DNA of 64,000 nt from Auanema rhodensis (GCA_964057225.1 OZ059894.1:20552476-20616475), one strand, 5' to 3'; counted from the stretch's first letter, positions 39,660 to 54,050 are shown. Notes: a model not told the origin generated them from the letters alone. Made by a program: numbers and translations.

Positions 39660-40712
39660 TGCATTAGTGTATGTTGAGTTTCCATGTACACTCAACATTG
39701 CTTCCAAAAACATTTTGACAAAAATTTTTTCGAAAAATTTCAAAACAATTTAGCAAAAAGTAGATGTTTTTAGATTCCTTTTTTCAAGGTAAAGACGATG
39801 GACAATGTTATTCAACGAAAAAATTAACTCTTCAGGGTGAAAATCGAGGATATAAGTGTGAACTTATATCAGTTGATATCTCGGTGCATTTTTAAGCTAG
39901 CGCAAATCTGATAGCACAGATCGACGCAGCTTAAAAATCCGCATCGAATGCACTATACTACATTGAGAAACGCTTAATACAAAAATTAGTTATGATCGTT
40001 CGAAAAATGATGCATTAGTGTATGTTGAGTTTCCATGTACACTCAACATTGCTTCCAAAAACATTTTGACAAAAATTTTTTCGAAAAATTTCAAAACAAT
40101 TTAGCAAAAAGTAGATGTTTTTAGATTCCTTTTTTCAAGGTAAAGACGATGGACAATGTTATTCAACGAAAAAATTAACTCTTCAGGGTGAAAATCGAAG
40201 ATATAAGTGTGAACTTATATCAGTTGATATCTCGGTGCATTTTTAAGCTAGCGCAAATCTGATAGCACAGATCGACGCAGCTTAAAAATCCGCATCGAAT
40301 GCACTATACTACATTGAGAAACGCTTAATACAAAAATTAGTTATGATCGTTCGAAAAATGATGCATTAGTGTATGTTGAGTTTCCATGTACACTCAACAT
40401 TGCTTCCAAAAACATTTTGACAAAAATTTTTTCGAAAAATTTCAAAACAATTTAGCAAAAAGTAGATGTTTTTAGATTCCTTTTTTCAAGGTAAAGACGA
40501 TGGACAATGTTATTCAACGAAAAAATTAACTCTTCAGGGTGAAAATCGAAGATATAAGTGTGAACTTATATCAGTTGATATCTCGGTGCATTTTTAAGCT
40601 AGCGCAAATCTGATAACACAGATCGACGCAGCTTAAAAATCCGCATCGAATACACTATACTACATTGAGAACCGCTTAATACAAAAATTAGTTATGATCG
40701 TTTGAAAAATGA
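39660..40712. repeat. Three tandem C87 monomers with shared rare variants (114-116)
   Basis: All three have C87, T131 and TTAACTC. Monomers 114 and 115 share GATAGCACA (G255) and CGTTCGAAAA (C342); 115 and 116 share TCGAAGATA. Monomer 116 adds GAATACACT and is the first with GAACCGC (C311). The overlapping sharing shows two successive single-monomer duplications. Confidence 0.82.
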
Positions 40713-42467
40713 TGCATTAGTGTATGTTGAGTTTCCATGTACACTCAACATTGCTTCCAAAAACATTTTGACAAAAATTTTTTCGAAACATTTCAAAATA
40801 ATTTAGCAAAAAGTAGATGTTTTTAGATTTCTTTTTTCAAGGCAAAGACGATGGACAATGTTATTCAACGAAAAAATTAACTCTTCTGGGTGAAAATCGA
40901 GGATATAAGTGTGAACTTATATCAGTTGATATCTCGGTGCATTTTTAAGCTAGCGCAAATCTGATAACACAGATCGACGCAGCTTAAAAATCCGCATCGA
41001 ATGCACTATACTACATTGAGAAACGCTTAATACAAAAATTAGTTATGATCGTTTGAAAAATGATGCATTAGTGTATGTTGAGTTTCCATGTACACTCAAC
41101 ATTGCTTCCAAAAACATTTTGACAAAAATTTTTTCGAAAAATTTCAAAATAATTTAGCAAAAAGTATATGTTTTTAGATTCCTTTTTTCAAGGCAAAGAC
41201 GATGGACAATGTTATTCAACGAAAAAATCAACTCTTCAGGGTGAAAATCGAGGATATAAGTGTGAACTTATATCAGTTGATATCTCGGTGCATTTTTAAG
41301 CTAGCGCAAATCTGATAACCCAGATCGACGCAGCTTAAAAATCCGCATCGAATGCACTGTACTACATTGAGAAACGCTTAATACAAAAATTAGTTATGAT
41401 CGTTTGAAAAATGATGCATTAGTGTATGTTGAGTTTCCATGTACACTCAACATTGCTTCCAAAAACATTTTGACAAAAATTTTTTCGAAACATTTCAAAA
41501 TAATTTAGCAAAAAGTAGATGTTTTTAGATTTCTTTTTTCAAGGCAAAGACGATGGACAATGTTATTCAACGAAAAAATTAACTCTTCAGGGTGAAAATC
41601 GAGGATATAAGTGTGAACTTATATCAGTTGATATCTCGGTGCATTTTTAAGCTAGCGCAAATCTGATAACACAGATCGACGCAGCTTAAAAATCCGCATC
41701 GAATGCACTATACTACATTGAGAAACGCTTAATACAAAAATTAGTTATGATCGTTTGAAAAATGATGCATTAGTGTATGTTGAGTTTCCATGTACACTCA
41801 ACATTGCTTCCAAAAACATTTTGACAAAAATTTTTTCGAAACATTTCAAAATAATTTAGCAAAAAGTAGATGTTTTTAGATTTCTTTTTTCAAGGCAAAG
41901 ACGATGGACAATGTTATTCAACGAAAAAATTAACTCTTCAGGGTGAAAATCGAGGATATAAGTGTGAACTTATATCAGTTGATATCTCGGTGCATTTTTA
42001 AGCTAGCGCAAATCTGATAACACAGATCGACGCAGCTTAAAAATCCGCATCGAATGCACTATACTACATTGAGAAACGCTTAATACAAAAATTAGTTATG
42101 ATCGTTTGAAAAATGATGCATTAGTGTATGTTGAGTTTCCATGTACACTCAACATTGCTTCCAAAAACATTTTGACAAAAATTTTTTCGAAAAATTTCAA
42201 AATAATTTAGCAAAAAGTATATGTTTTTAGATTCCTTTTTTCAAGGCAAAGACGATGGACAATGTTATTCAACGAAAAAAATAATTCTTCAGGGTGAAAA
42301 TCGAGGATATAAGTGTGAACTTATATCAGTTGATATCTCGGTGCATTTTTAAGCTAGCGCAAATCTGATAACCCAGATCGACGCAGCTTAAAAATCCGCA
42401 TCGAATGCACTGTACTACATTGAGAAACGCTTAATACAAAAATTAGTTATGATCGTTTGAAAAATGA
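40713..42467. repeat. Monomers 117-121, C77/T118 monomers with g
   Basis: 117, 119 and 120 are C77/T118 with TTAACTC and A257/A296 (117 has a private TTCTGGG). 118 is a g relative with C166. 121 is a standard g, which begins a g, G74/G185, CATTACTG module seen again at 49137 and 54051. Confidence 0.78.
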
Positions 42468-43520
42468 TGCATTAGTGTATGTTGAGTTTCCATGTACACT
42501 CAACATTGCTTCCAAAAACATTTTGACAAAAATTTTTTCGGAAAATTTCAAAATAATTTAGCAAAAAGTAGATGTTTTTAGATTTCTTTTTTTAAGGTAA
42601 AGACGATGGACAATGTTATTCAACGAAAAAATTAACTCTTCAGGGTGAAAAGCGAGGATATAAGTGTGAACTTATATCAGTTGATATCTCGGTGCATTTT
42701 TAAGCTAGCGCAAATCTGATAACACAGATCGACGCAGCTTAAAAATCCGCATCGAATGCACTGTACTACATTGAGAAACGCTTAATACAAAAATTAGTTA
42801 TGATCGTTTGAAAAATGATGCATTACTGTATGTTGAGTTTCCATGTACACTCAACATTGCTTCCAAAAACATTTTGACAAAAATTTTTTCGAAAAATTTC
42901 AAAATAAATTAGCAAAAAGTAGATGTTTTTAGATTCCTTTTTTCAAGGCAAAGACGATGGACAATGTTATTCAACGAAAAAATTAATTCTTCAGGGTGAA
43001 AATCGAGGATATAAGTGTGAACTTATATCAGTTGATATCTCGGTGCATTTTTAAGCTAGCGCAAATCTGATAACACAGATCGACGCAGCTTAAAAATCCG
43101 CATCGAATGCACTATATTACATTGAGAACCGCTTAATACAAAAATTAGTTATGATCGTTTGAAAAATGATGCATTAGTGTATGTTGAGTTTCCATGTACA
43201 CTCAACATTGCTTCCAAAAACATTTTGACAAAAATTTTTTCGAAACATTTCAAAATAATTTAGCAAAAAGTAGATGTTTTTAGATTTCTTTTTTCAAGGC
43301 AAAGACGATGGACAATGTTATTCAACGAAAAAATTAACTCTTCAGGGTGAAAATCGAGGATATAAGTGTGAACTTATATCAGTTGATATCTCGGTGCATT
43401 TTTAAGCTAGCGCAAATCTGATAACACAGATCGACGCAGCTTAAAAATCCGCATCGAATGCACTATACTACATTGAGAAACGCTTAATACAAAAATTAGT
43501 TATGATCGTTTGAAAAATGA
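42468..43520. repeat. 3-monomer HOR, copy 1 (monomers 122-124)
   Basis: Order: G74 with G185 and A257/G296; CATTACTG with A90, TTAATTC, CTATATTAC and C311; C77/T118. No difference from the next 1053 bp was seen by eye. The A257/G296 combination is a recombinant relative to the usual linkage. Confidence 0.87.
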
Positions 43521-44573
43521 TGCATTAGTGTATGTTGAGTTTCCATGTACACTCAACATTGCTTCCAAAAACATTTTGACAAAAATTTTTTCGGAAAATT
43601 TCAAAATAATTTAGCAAAAAGTAGATGTTTTTAGATTTCTTTTTTTAAGGTAAAGACGATGGACAATGTTATTCAACGAAAAAATTAACTCTTCAGGGTG
43701 AAAAGCGAGGATATAAGTGTGAACTTATATCAGTTGATATCTCGGTGCATTTTTAAGCTAGCGCAAATCTGATAACACAGATCGACGCAGCTTAAAAATC
43801 CGCATCGAATGCACTGTACTACATTGAGAAACGCTTAATACAAAAATTAGTTATGATCGTTTGAAAAATGATGCATTACTGTATGTTGAGTTTCCATGTA
43901 CACTCAACATTGCTTCCAAAAACATTTTGACAAAAATTTTTTCGAAAAATTTCAAAATAAATTAGCAAAAAGTAGATGTTTTTAGATTCCTTTTTTCAAG
44001 GCAAAGACGATGGACAATGTTATTCAACGAAAAAATTAATTCTTCAGGGTGAAAATCGAGGATATAAGTGTGAACTTATATCAGTTGATATCTCGGTGCA
44101 TTTTTAAGCTAGCGCAAATCTGATAACACAGATCGACGCAGCTTAAAAATCCGCATCGAATGCACTATATTACATTGAGAACCGCTTAATACAAAAATTA
44201 GTTATGATCGTTTGAAAAATGATGCATTAGTGTATGTTGAGTTTCCATGTACACTCAACATTGCTTCCAAAAACATTTTGACAAAAATTTTTTCGAAACA
44301 TTTCAAAATAATTTAGCAAAAAGTAGATGTTTTTAGATTTCTTTTTTCAAGGCAAAGACGATGGACAATGTTATTCAACGAAAAAATTAACTCTTCAGGG
44401 TGAAAATCGAGGATATAAGTGTGAACTTATATCAGTTGATATCTCGGTGCATTTTTAAGCTAGCGCAAATCTGATAACACAGATCGACGCAGCTTAAAAA
44501 TCCGCATCGAATGCACTATACTACATTGAGAAACGCTTAATACAAAAATTAGTTATGATCGTTTGAAAAATGA
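43521..44573. repeat. 3-monomer HOR, copy 2 (monomers 125-127)
   Basis: An apparently exact repeat of 42468-43520. Rare variants shared base for base (CATTACTG, TAAATTAGC, CTATATTAC, GAACCGC) make independent origin implausible. This is one of the youngest duplications in the window. Confidence 0.87.
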
Positions 44574-44924
44574 TGCATTAGTGTATGTTGAGTTTCCATG
44601 TACACTCAACATTGCTTCCAAAAACATTTTGACAAAAATTTTTTCGAAAAATTTCAAAATAATTTAGCAAAAAGTAGATGTTTTTAGATTTCTTTTTTCA
44701 AGGCAAAGACGATGGACAATGTTATTCAACGAAAAAAATAATTCTTCAGGGTGAAAATCGAGGATATAAGTGTGAACTTATATCAGTTGATATCTCGGTG
44801 CATTTTTAAGCTAGCGCAAATCTGATAACCCAGATCGACGCAGCTTAAAAATCCGCATCGAATGCACTGTACTACATTGAGAAACGCTTAATACAAAAAT
44901 TAGTTATGATCGTTTGAAAAATGA
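44574..44924. repeat. Isolated type b monomer 128, out of its domain
   Basis: Has T118 with C126, C131, A165/T169, C257 and G296, and A at 77, matching the b monomers confined elsewhere to 12636-30185. Its neighbours on both sides belong to the right-hand families (C77/T118 and G185). It may be a relic of an older shared repertoire, or the product of conversion or long-range exchange across more than 14 kb. Confidence 0.75.
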
Positions 44925-45626
44925 TGCATTAGTGTATGTTGAGTTTCCATGTACACTCAACATTGCTTCCAAAAACATTTTGACAAAAATTTTTTCGAAA
45001 CATTTCAAAATAATTTAGCAAAAAGTAGATGTTTTTAGATTTCTTTTTTTAAGGTAAAGACGATGGACAATGTTATTCAACGAAAAAATTAACTCTTCAG
45101 GGTGAAAAGCGAGGATATAAGTGTGAACTTATATCAGTTGATATCTCGGTGCATTTTTAAGCTAGCGCGAATCTGATAACACAGATCGACGCAGCTTAAA
45201 AATCCGCATCGAATGCACTATACTACATTGAGAAACGCTTAATACAAAAATTAGTTATGATCGTTTGAAAAATGATGCATTAGTGTATGTTGAGTTTCCA
45301 TGTACACTCAACATTGCTTCCAAAAACATTTTGACAAAAATTTTTTCGAAACATTTCAAAATAATTTAGCAAAAAGTAGATGTTTTTAGATTTCTTTTTT
45401 CAAGGCAAAGACGATGGACAATGTTATTCAACGAAAAAATTAACTCTTCAGGGTGAAAATCGAGGATATAAGTGTAAACTTATATCAGTTGATATCTCGG
45501 TGCATTTTTAAGCTAGCGCAAATCTGATAACACAGATCGACGCAGCTTAAAAATCCGCATCGAATGCACTATACTACATTGAGAAACGCTTAATACAAAA
45601 ATTAGTTATGATCGTTTGAAAAATGA
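44925..45626. repeat. Monomers 129-130
   Basis: 129 is C77/T118/T126 with G185 and AGCGCGAATC (G245), a marker shared with monomers 144 and 158. 130 is C77/T118 with a private GTGTAAACT. The pair corresponds to 144-145 and 158-159, so it is an additional fragment of the larger duplicated block. Confidence 0.78.
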
Positions 45627-48600
45627 TGCATTAGTGTATGTTGAGTTTCCATGTACACTCAACATTGCTTCCAAAAACATTTTGACAAAAATTTTTTCGG
45701 AAAATTTCAAAATAATTTAGCAAAAAGTAGATGTTTTTAGATTTCTTTTTTTAAGGTAAAGACGATGGACAATGTTATTCAACGAAAAAATTAACTCTTC
45801 ACGGTGAAAAGCGAGGATATAAGTGTGAACTTATATCAGTTGATATCTCGGTGCATTTTTAAGCTAGCGCAAATCTGATAACACAGATCGACGCAGCTTA
45901 AAAATCCGCATCGAATGCACTATACTACATTGAGAAACGCTTAATACAAAAATTAGTTATGATCGTTTGAAAAATGATGCATTAGTGTATGTTGAGTTTC
46001 CATGTACACTCAACATTGCTTCCAAAAACATTTTGACAAAAATTTTTTCGAAAAATTTCAAAACAATTTAGCGAAAAGTAGATGTTTTTAGATTCCTTTT
46101 TTCAAGGTAAAGACGATGGACAATGTTATTCAACGAAAAAATTAACTCTTCAGGGTGAAAATCGAGGATATAAGTGTGAACTTATATCAGTTGATATCTC
46201 GGTGCATTTTTAAGCTAGCGCAAATCTGATAACACAGATCGACGCAGCTTAAAAATCCGCATCGAATGCACTATACTACATTGAGAAACGCTTAATACAA
46301 AAATTAGTTATGATCGTTTGAAAAATGATGCATTAGTGTATGTTGAGTTTCCATGTACACTCAACATTGCTTCCAAAAACATTTTGACAAAAATTTTTTC
46401 GGAAAATTTCAAAATAATTTAGCAAAAAGTAGATGTTTTTAGATTTCTTTTTTTAAGGTAAAGACGATGGACAATGTTATTCAACGAAAAAATTAACTCT
46501 TCACGGTGAAAAGCGAGGATATAAGTGTGAACTTATATCAGTTGATATCTCGGTGCATTTTTAAGCTAGCGCAAATCTGATAACACAGATCGACGCAGCT
46601 TAAAAATCCGCATCGAATGCACTATACTACATTGAGAAACGCTTAATACAAAAATTAGTTATGATCGTTTGAAAAATGATGCATTAGTGTATGTTGAGTT
46701 TCCATGTACACTCAACATTGCTTCCAAAAACATTTTGACAAAAATTTTTTCGAAAAATTTCAAAACAATTTAGCAAAAAGTAGATGTTTTTAGATTCTTT
46801 TTTTCAAGGTAAAGACGATGGACAATGTTATTCAACGAAAAAATTAACTCTTCAGGGTGAAAATCGAGGATATAAGTGTGAACTTATATCAGTTGATATC
46901 TCGGTGCATTTTTAAGCTAGCGCAAATCTGATAACACAGATCGACGCAGCTTAAAAATCCGCATCGAATGCACTATACTACATTGAGAACCGCTTAATAC
47001 AAAAATTAGTTATGATCGTTTGAAAAATGATGCATTAGTGTATGTTGAGTTTCCATGTACACTCAACATTGCTTCCAAAAACATTTTGACAAAAATTTTT
47101 TCGAAACATTTCAAAATAATTTAGCAAAAAGTAGATGTTTTTAGATTTCTTTTTTCAAGGCAAAGACGATGGACAATGTTATTCAACGAAAAAATTAACT
47201 CTTCAGGGTGAAAATCGAGGATATAAGTGTGAACTTATATCAGTTGATATCTCGGTGCATTTTTAAGCTAGCGCAAATCTGATAACACAGATCGACGCAG
47301 CTTAAAAATCCGCATCGAATGCACTATACTACATTGAGAAACGCTTAATACAAAAATTAGTTATGATCGTTTGAAAAATGATGCATTAGTGTATGTTGAG
47401 TTTCCATGTACACTCAACATTGCTTCCAAAAACATTTTGACAAAAATTTTTTCGGAAAATTTCAAAATAATTTAGCAAAAAGTAGATGTTTTTAGATTTC
47501 TTTTTTTAAGGTAAAGACGATGGACAATGTTATTCAACGAAAAAATTAACTCTTCACGGTGAAAAGCGAGGATATAAGTGTGAACTTATATCAGTTGATA
47601 TCTCGGTGCATTTTTAAGCTAGCGCAAATCTGATAACACAGATCGACGCAGCTTAAAAATCCGCATCGAATGCACTATACTACATTGAGAACCGCTTAAT
47701 ACAAAAATTAGTTATGATCGTTTGAAAAATGATGCATTAGTGTATGTTGAGTTTCCATGTACACTCAACATTGCTTCCAAAAACATTTTGACAAAAATTT
47801 TTTCGAAACATTTCAAAATAATTTAGCAAAAAGTAGATGTTTTTAGATTTCTTTTTTCAAGGCAAAGACGATGGACAATGTTATTCAACGAAAAAATTAA
47901 CTCTTCAGGGTGAAAATCGAGGATATAAGTGTGAACTTATATCAGTTGATATCTCGGTGCATTTTTAAGCTAGCGCAAATCTGATAACACAGATCGACGC
48001 AGCTTAAAAATCCGCATCGAATGCACTATACTACATTGAGAAACGCTTAATACAAAAATTAGTTATGATCGTTTGAAAAATGATGCATTAGTGTATGTTG
48101 AGTTTCCATGTACACTCAACATTGCTTCCAAAAACATTTTGACAAAAATTTTTTCGGAAAATTTCAAAATAATTTAGCAAAAAGTAGATGTTTTTAGATT
48201 TCTTTTTTTAAGGTAAAGACGATGGACAATGTTATTCAACGAAAAAATTAACTCTTCACGGTGAAAAGCGAGGATATAAGTGTGAACTTATATCAGTTGA
48301 TATCTCGGTGCATTTTTAAGCTAGCGCAAATCTGATAACACAGATCGACGCAGCTTAAAAATCCGCATCGAATGCACTATACTACATTGAGAAACGCTTA
48401 ATACAAAAATTAGTTATGATCGTTTGAAAAATGATGCATTAGTGTATGTTGAGTTTCCATGTACACTCAACATTGCTTCCAAAAACATTTTGACAAAAAT
48501 TTTTTCGAAAAATTTCAAAACAATTTAGCAAAAAGTAGATGTTTTTAGATTCCTTTTTTCAAGGTAAAGACGATGGACAATGTTATTCAACGAAAAAATT

Positions 48601-49136
48601 AACTCTTCAGGGTGAAAATCGAGGATATAAGTGTGAACTTATATCAGTTGATATCTCGGTGCATTTTTAAGCTAGCGCAAATCTGATAACACAGATCGAC
48701 GCAGCTTAAAAATCCGCATCAAATGCACTATACTACATTGAGAACCGCTTAATACAAAAATTAGTTATGATCGTTTGAAAAATGATGCATTAGTGTATGT
48801 TGAGTTTCCATGTACACTCAACATTGCTTCCAAAAACATTTTGACAAAAATTTTTTCGAAACATTTCAAAATAATTTAGCAAAAAGTAGATGTTTTTAGA
48901 TTTCTTTTTTCAAGGCAAAGACGATGGACAATGTTATTCAACGAAAAAATTAACTCTTCAGGGTGAAAATCGAGGATATAAGTGTGAACTTATATCAGTT
49001 GATATCTCGGTGCATTTTTAAGCTAGCGGAAATCTGATAACACAGATCGACGCAGCTTAAAAATCCGCATCGAATGCACTATACTACATTGAGAAACGCT
49101 TAATACAAAAATTAGTTATGATCGTTTGAAAAATGA
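45627..49136. repeat. Monomers 131-140, alternating CACGG monomers
   Basis: Monomers 131, 133, 136 and 138 are G74/G185 with TTCACGG (C176). They alternate with C87 monomers (132, 134, 139) and C77/T118 monomers (135, 137, 140). C311 is present in 134, 136 and 139. Private changes: GCGAAAAG in 132, CATCAAATGC in 139, AGCGGAAATC in 140. A two- to three-monomer periodicity is visible but not strict. Confidence 0.78.
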
Positions 49137-52100
49137 TGCATTAGTGTATGTTGAGTTTCCATGTACACTCAACATTGCTTCCAAAAACATTTTGACAAAA
49201 ATTTTTTCGAAAAATTTCAAAATAATTTAGCAAAAAGTATATGTTTTTAGATTCCTTTTTTCAAGGCAAAGACGATGGACAATGTTATTCAACGAAAAAA
49301 ATAATTCTTCAGGGTGAAAATCGAGGATATAAGTGTGAACTTATATCAGTTGATATCTCGGTGCATTTTTAAGCTAGCGCAAATCTGATAACCCAGATCG
49401 ACGCAGCTTAAAAATCCGCATCGAATGCACTGTACTACATTGAGAAACGCTTAATACAAAAATTAGTTATGATCGTTTGAAAAATGATGCATTAGTGTAT
49501 GTTGAGTTTCCATGTACACTCAACATTGCTTCCAAAAACATTTTGACAAAAATTTTTTCGGAAAATTTCAAAATAATTTAGCAAAAAGTAGATGTTTTTA
49601 GATTTCTTTTTTTAAGGTAAAGACGATGGACAATGTTATTCAACGAAAAAATTAACTCTTCAGGGTGAAAAGCGAGGATATAAGTGTGAACTTATATCAG
49701 TTGATATCTCGGTGCATTTTTAAGCTAGCGCAAATCTGATAACACAGATCGACGCAGCTTAAAAATCCGCATCGAATGCACTATACTACATTGAGAAACG
49801 CTTAATACAAAAATTAGTTATGATCGTTTGAAAAATGATGCATTACTGTATGTTGAGTTTCCATGTACACTCAACATTGCTTCCAAAAACATTTTGACAA
49901 AAATTTTTTCGAAAAATTTCAAAATAAATTAGCAAAAAGTAGATGTTTTTAGATTCTTTTTTTCAAGGCAAAGACGATGGACAATGTTATTCAACGAAAA
50001 AATTAATTCTTCAGGGTGAAAATCGAGGATATAAGTGTGAACTTATATCAGTTGATATCTCGGTGCATTTTTAAGCTAGCGCAAATCTGATAACCCAGAT
50101 CGACGCAGCTTAAAAATCCGCATCGAATGCACTGTACTACATTGAGAAACGCTTAATACAAAAATTAGTTATGATCGTTTGAAAAATGATGCATTAGTGT
50201 ATGTTGAGTTTCCATGTACACTCAACATTGCTTCCAAAAACATTTTGACAAAAATTTTTTCGAAACATTTCAAAATAATTTAGCAAAAAGTAGATGTTTT
50301 TAGATTTCTTTTTTTAAGGTAAAGACGATGGACAATGTTATTCAACGAAAAAATTAACTCTTCAGGGTGAAAAGCGAGGATATAAGTGTGAACTTATATC
50401 AGTTGATATCTCGGTGCATTTTTAAGCTAGCGCGAATCTGATAACACAGATCGACGCAGCTTAAAAATCCGCATCGAATGCACTATACTACATTGAGAAA
50501 CGCTTAATACAAAAATTAGTTATGATCGTTTGAAAAATGATGCATTAGTGTATGTTGAGTTTCCATGTACACTCAACATTGCTTCCAAAAACATTTTGAC
50601 AAAAATTTTTTCGAAACATTTCAAAATAATTTAGCAAAAAGTAGATGTTTTTAGATTTCTTTTTTCAAGGCAAAGACGATGGACAATGTTATTCAACGAA
50701 AAAATTAACTCTTCAGGGTGAAAATCGAGGATATAAGTGTGAACTTATATCAGTTGATATCTCGGTGCATTTTTAAGCTAGCGCAAATCTGATAACACAG
50801 ATCGACGCAGCTTAAAAATCCGCATCGAATGCACTATACTACATTGAGAAACGCTTAATACAAAAATTAGTTATGATCGTTTGAAAAATGATGCATTAGT
50901 GTATGTTGAGTTTCCATGTACACTCAACATTGCTTCCAAAAACATTTTGACAAAAATTTTTTCGAAAAATTTCAAAACCATTTAGCAAAAAGTAGATGTT
51001 TTTAGATTCCTTTTTTCAAGGTAAAGACGATGGACAATGTTATTCAACGAAAAAATTAACTCTTCAGGGTGAAAATCGAGGATATAAGTGTGAACTTATA
51101 TCAGTTGATATCTCGGTGCATTTTTAAGCTAGCGCAAATCTGATAACACAGATCGACGCAGCTTAAAAATCCGCATCGAATGCACTATACTACATTGAGA
51201 ACCGCTTAATACAAAAATTAGTTATGATCGTTTGAAAAATGATGCATTAGTGTATGTTGAGTTTCCATGTACACTCAACATTGCTTCCAAAAACATTTTG
51301 ACAAAAATTTTTTCGGAAAATTTCAAAACAATTTAGCAAAAAGTAGATGTTTTTAGATTCCTTTTTTCAAGGCAAAGACGATGGACAATGTTATTCAACG
51401 AAAAAAATAATTCTTCAGGGTGAAAATCGAGGATATAAGTGTGAACTTATATCAGTTGATATCTCGGTGCATTTTTAAGCTAGCGCAAATCTGATAACAC
51501 AGATCGACGCAGCTTAAAAATCCGCATCGAATGCACTGTACTACATTGAGAAACGCTTAATACAAAAATTAGTTATGATCGTTTGAAAAATGATGCATTA
51601 GTGTATGTTGAGTTTCCATGTACACTCAACATTGCTTCCAAAAACATTTTGACAAAAATTTTTTCGGAAAATTTCAAAATAATTTAGCAAAAAGTAGATG
51701 TTTTTAGATTTCTTTTTTTAAGGTAAAGACGATGGACAATGTTATTCAACGAAAAAATTAACTCTTCAGGGTGAAAAGCGAGGATATAAGTGTGAACTTA
51801 TATCAGTTGATATCTCGGTGCATTTTTAAGCTAGCGCAAATCTGATAACACAGATCGACGCAGCTTAAAAATCCGCATCGAATGCACTATACTACATTGA
51901 GAAACGCTTAATACAAAAATTAGTTATGATCGTTTGAAAAATGATGCATTAGTGTATGTTGAGTTTCCATGTACACTCAACATTGCTTCCAAAAACATTT
52001 TGACAAAAATTTTTTCGAAAAATTTCAAAACAATTTAGCAAAAAGTAGATGTTTTTAGATTCCTTTTTTCAAGGTAAAGACGATGGACAATGTTATTCAA

Positions 52101-54050
52101 CGAAAAAATTAACTCTTCAGGGTGAAAATCGAGGATATAAGTGTGAACTTATATCAGTTGATATCTCGGTGCATTTTTAAGCTAGCGCAAATCTGATAAC
52201 ACAGATCGACGCAGCTTAAAAATCCGCATCGAATGCACTATACTACATTGAGAACCGCTTAATACAAAAATTAGTTATGATCGTTTGAAAAATGATGCAT
52301 TAGTGTATGTTGAGTTTCCATGTACACTCAACATTGCTTCCAAAAACATTTTGACAAAAATTTTTTCGGAAAATTTCAAAACAATTTAGCAAAAAGTAGA
52401 TGTTTTTAGATTCCTTTTTTCAAGGCAAAGACGATGGACAATGTTATTCAACGAAAAAAATAATTCTTCAGGGTGAAAATCGAGGATATAAGTGTGAACT
52501 TATATCAGTTGATATCTCGGTGCATTTTTAAGCTAGCGCAAATCTGATAACACAGATCGACGCAGCTTAAAAATCCGCATCGAATGCACTGTACTACATT
52601 GAGAAACGCTTAATACAAAAATTAGTTATGATCGTTTGAAAAATGATGCATTAGTGTATGTTGAGTTTCCATGTACACTCAACATTGCTTCCAAAAACAT
52701 TTTGACAAAAATTTTTTCGGAAAATTTCAAAATAATTTAGCAAAAAGTAGATGTTTTTAGATTTCTTTTTTTAAGGTAAAGACGATGGACAATGTTATTC
52801 AACGAAAAAATTAACTCTTCAGGGTGAAAAGCGAGGATATAAGTGTGAACTTATATCAGTTGATATCTCGGTGCATTTTTAAGCTAGCGCAAATCTGATA
52901 ACACAGATCGACGCAGCTTAAAAATCCGCATCGAATGCACTATACTACATTGAGAAACGCTTAATACAAAAATTAGTTATGATCGTTTGAAAAATGATGC
53001 ATTAGTGTATGTTGAGTTTCCATGTACACTCAACATTGCTTCCAAAAACATTTTGACAAAAATTTTTTCGAAAAATTTCAAAACAATTTAGCAAAAAGTA
53101 GATGTTTTTAGATTCCTTTTTTCAAGGTAAAGACGATGGACAATGTTATTCAACGAAAAAATTAACTCTTCAGGGTGAAAATCGAGGATATAAGTGTGAA
53201 CTTATATCAGTTGATATCTCGGTGCATTTTTAAGCTAGCGCAAATCTGATAACACAGATCGACGCAGCTTAAAAATCCGCATCGAATGCACTATACTACA
53301 TTGAGAACCGCTTAATACAAAAATTAGTTATGATCGTTTGAAAAATGATGCATTAGTGTATGTTGAGTTTCCATGTACACTCAACATTGCTTCCAAAAAC
53401 ATTTTGACAAAAATTTTTTCGGAAAATTTCAAAACAATTTAGCAAAAAGTAGATGTTTTTAGATTCCTTTTTTCAAGGCAAAGACGATGGACAATGTTAT
53501 TCAACGAAAAAAATAATTCTTCAGGGTGAAAATCGAGGATATAAGTGTGAACTTATATCAGTTGATATCTCGGTGCATTTTTAAGCTAGCGCAAATCTGA
53601 TAACACAGATCGACGCAGCTTAAAAATCCGCATCGAATGCACTATACTACATTGAGAAACGCTTAATACAAAAATTAGTTATGATCGTTTGAAAAATGAT
53701 GCATTAGTTTATGTTGAGTTTCCAGGTACACTCAACATTGCTTCCAAAAACATTTTGACAAAAATTTTTTCGGAAAATTTCAAAATAATTTAGCAAAAAG
53801 TAGATGTTTTTAGATTTCTTTTTTTAAGGTAAAGACGATGGACAATGTTATTCAACGAAAAAATTAACTCTTCAGGGTGAAAAGCGAGGATATAAGTGTG
53901 AACTTATATCAGTTGATATCTCGGTGCATTTTTAAGCTAGCGCAAATCTGATAACACAGATCGACGCAGCTTAAAAATCCGCATCGAATGCACTATACTA
54001 CATTGAGAACCGCTTAATACAAAAATTAGTTATGATCGTTTGAAAAATGA
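49137..54050. repeat. 14-monomer block, copy 1 (monomers 141-154)
   Basis: Order: g; G74/G185; CATTACTG/A90/T119; C77/G185/G245; C77/T118; then three 3-monomer repeats. The same order recurs from 54051 with two extra monomers. Last-member markers (TTAGTTTATG and CCAGGTACAC in monomer 154) also recur in 170, so the match spans the whole block. Confidence 0.88.
50892..54050. repeat. Three copies of a 3-monomer HOR (monomers 146-154)
   Basis: Unit of 1053 bp: C87 with C311; G74/C87/A165 with A257; G74/G185. Copies begin at 50892, 51945 and 52998. The first begins with an ACCATTTAG form (C88), and the third has A296 instead of G296 in its middle monomer and TTTATG/CCAGG in its last. All these marks are repeated in 56508-59666. 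Confidence 0.87.

Noticed and set aside
39990-40370. RNA polymerase III B box in GTTCGAAAA of monomers 114-115
   Set aside because: Only the GTTCGA core is present; the flanking positions of the B box and a correctly placed A box are missing, and other monomers have TTTGA here.
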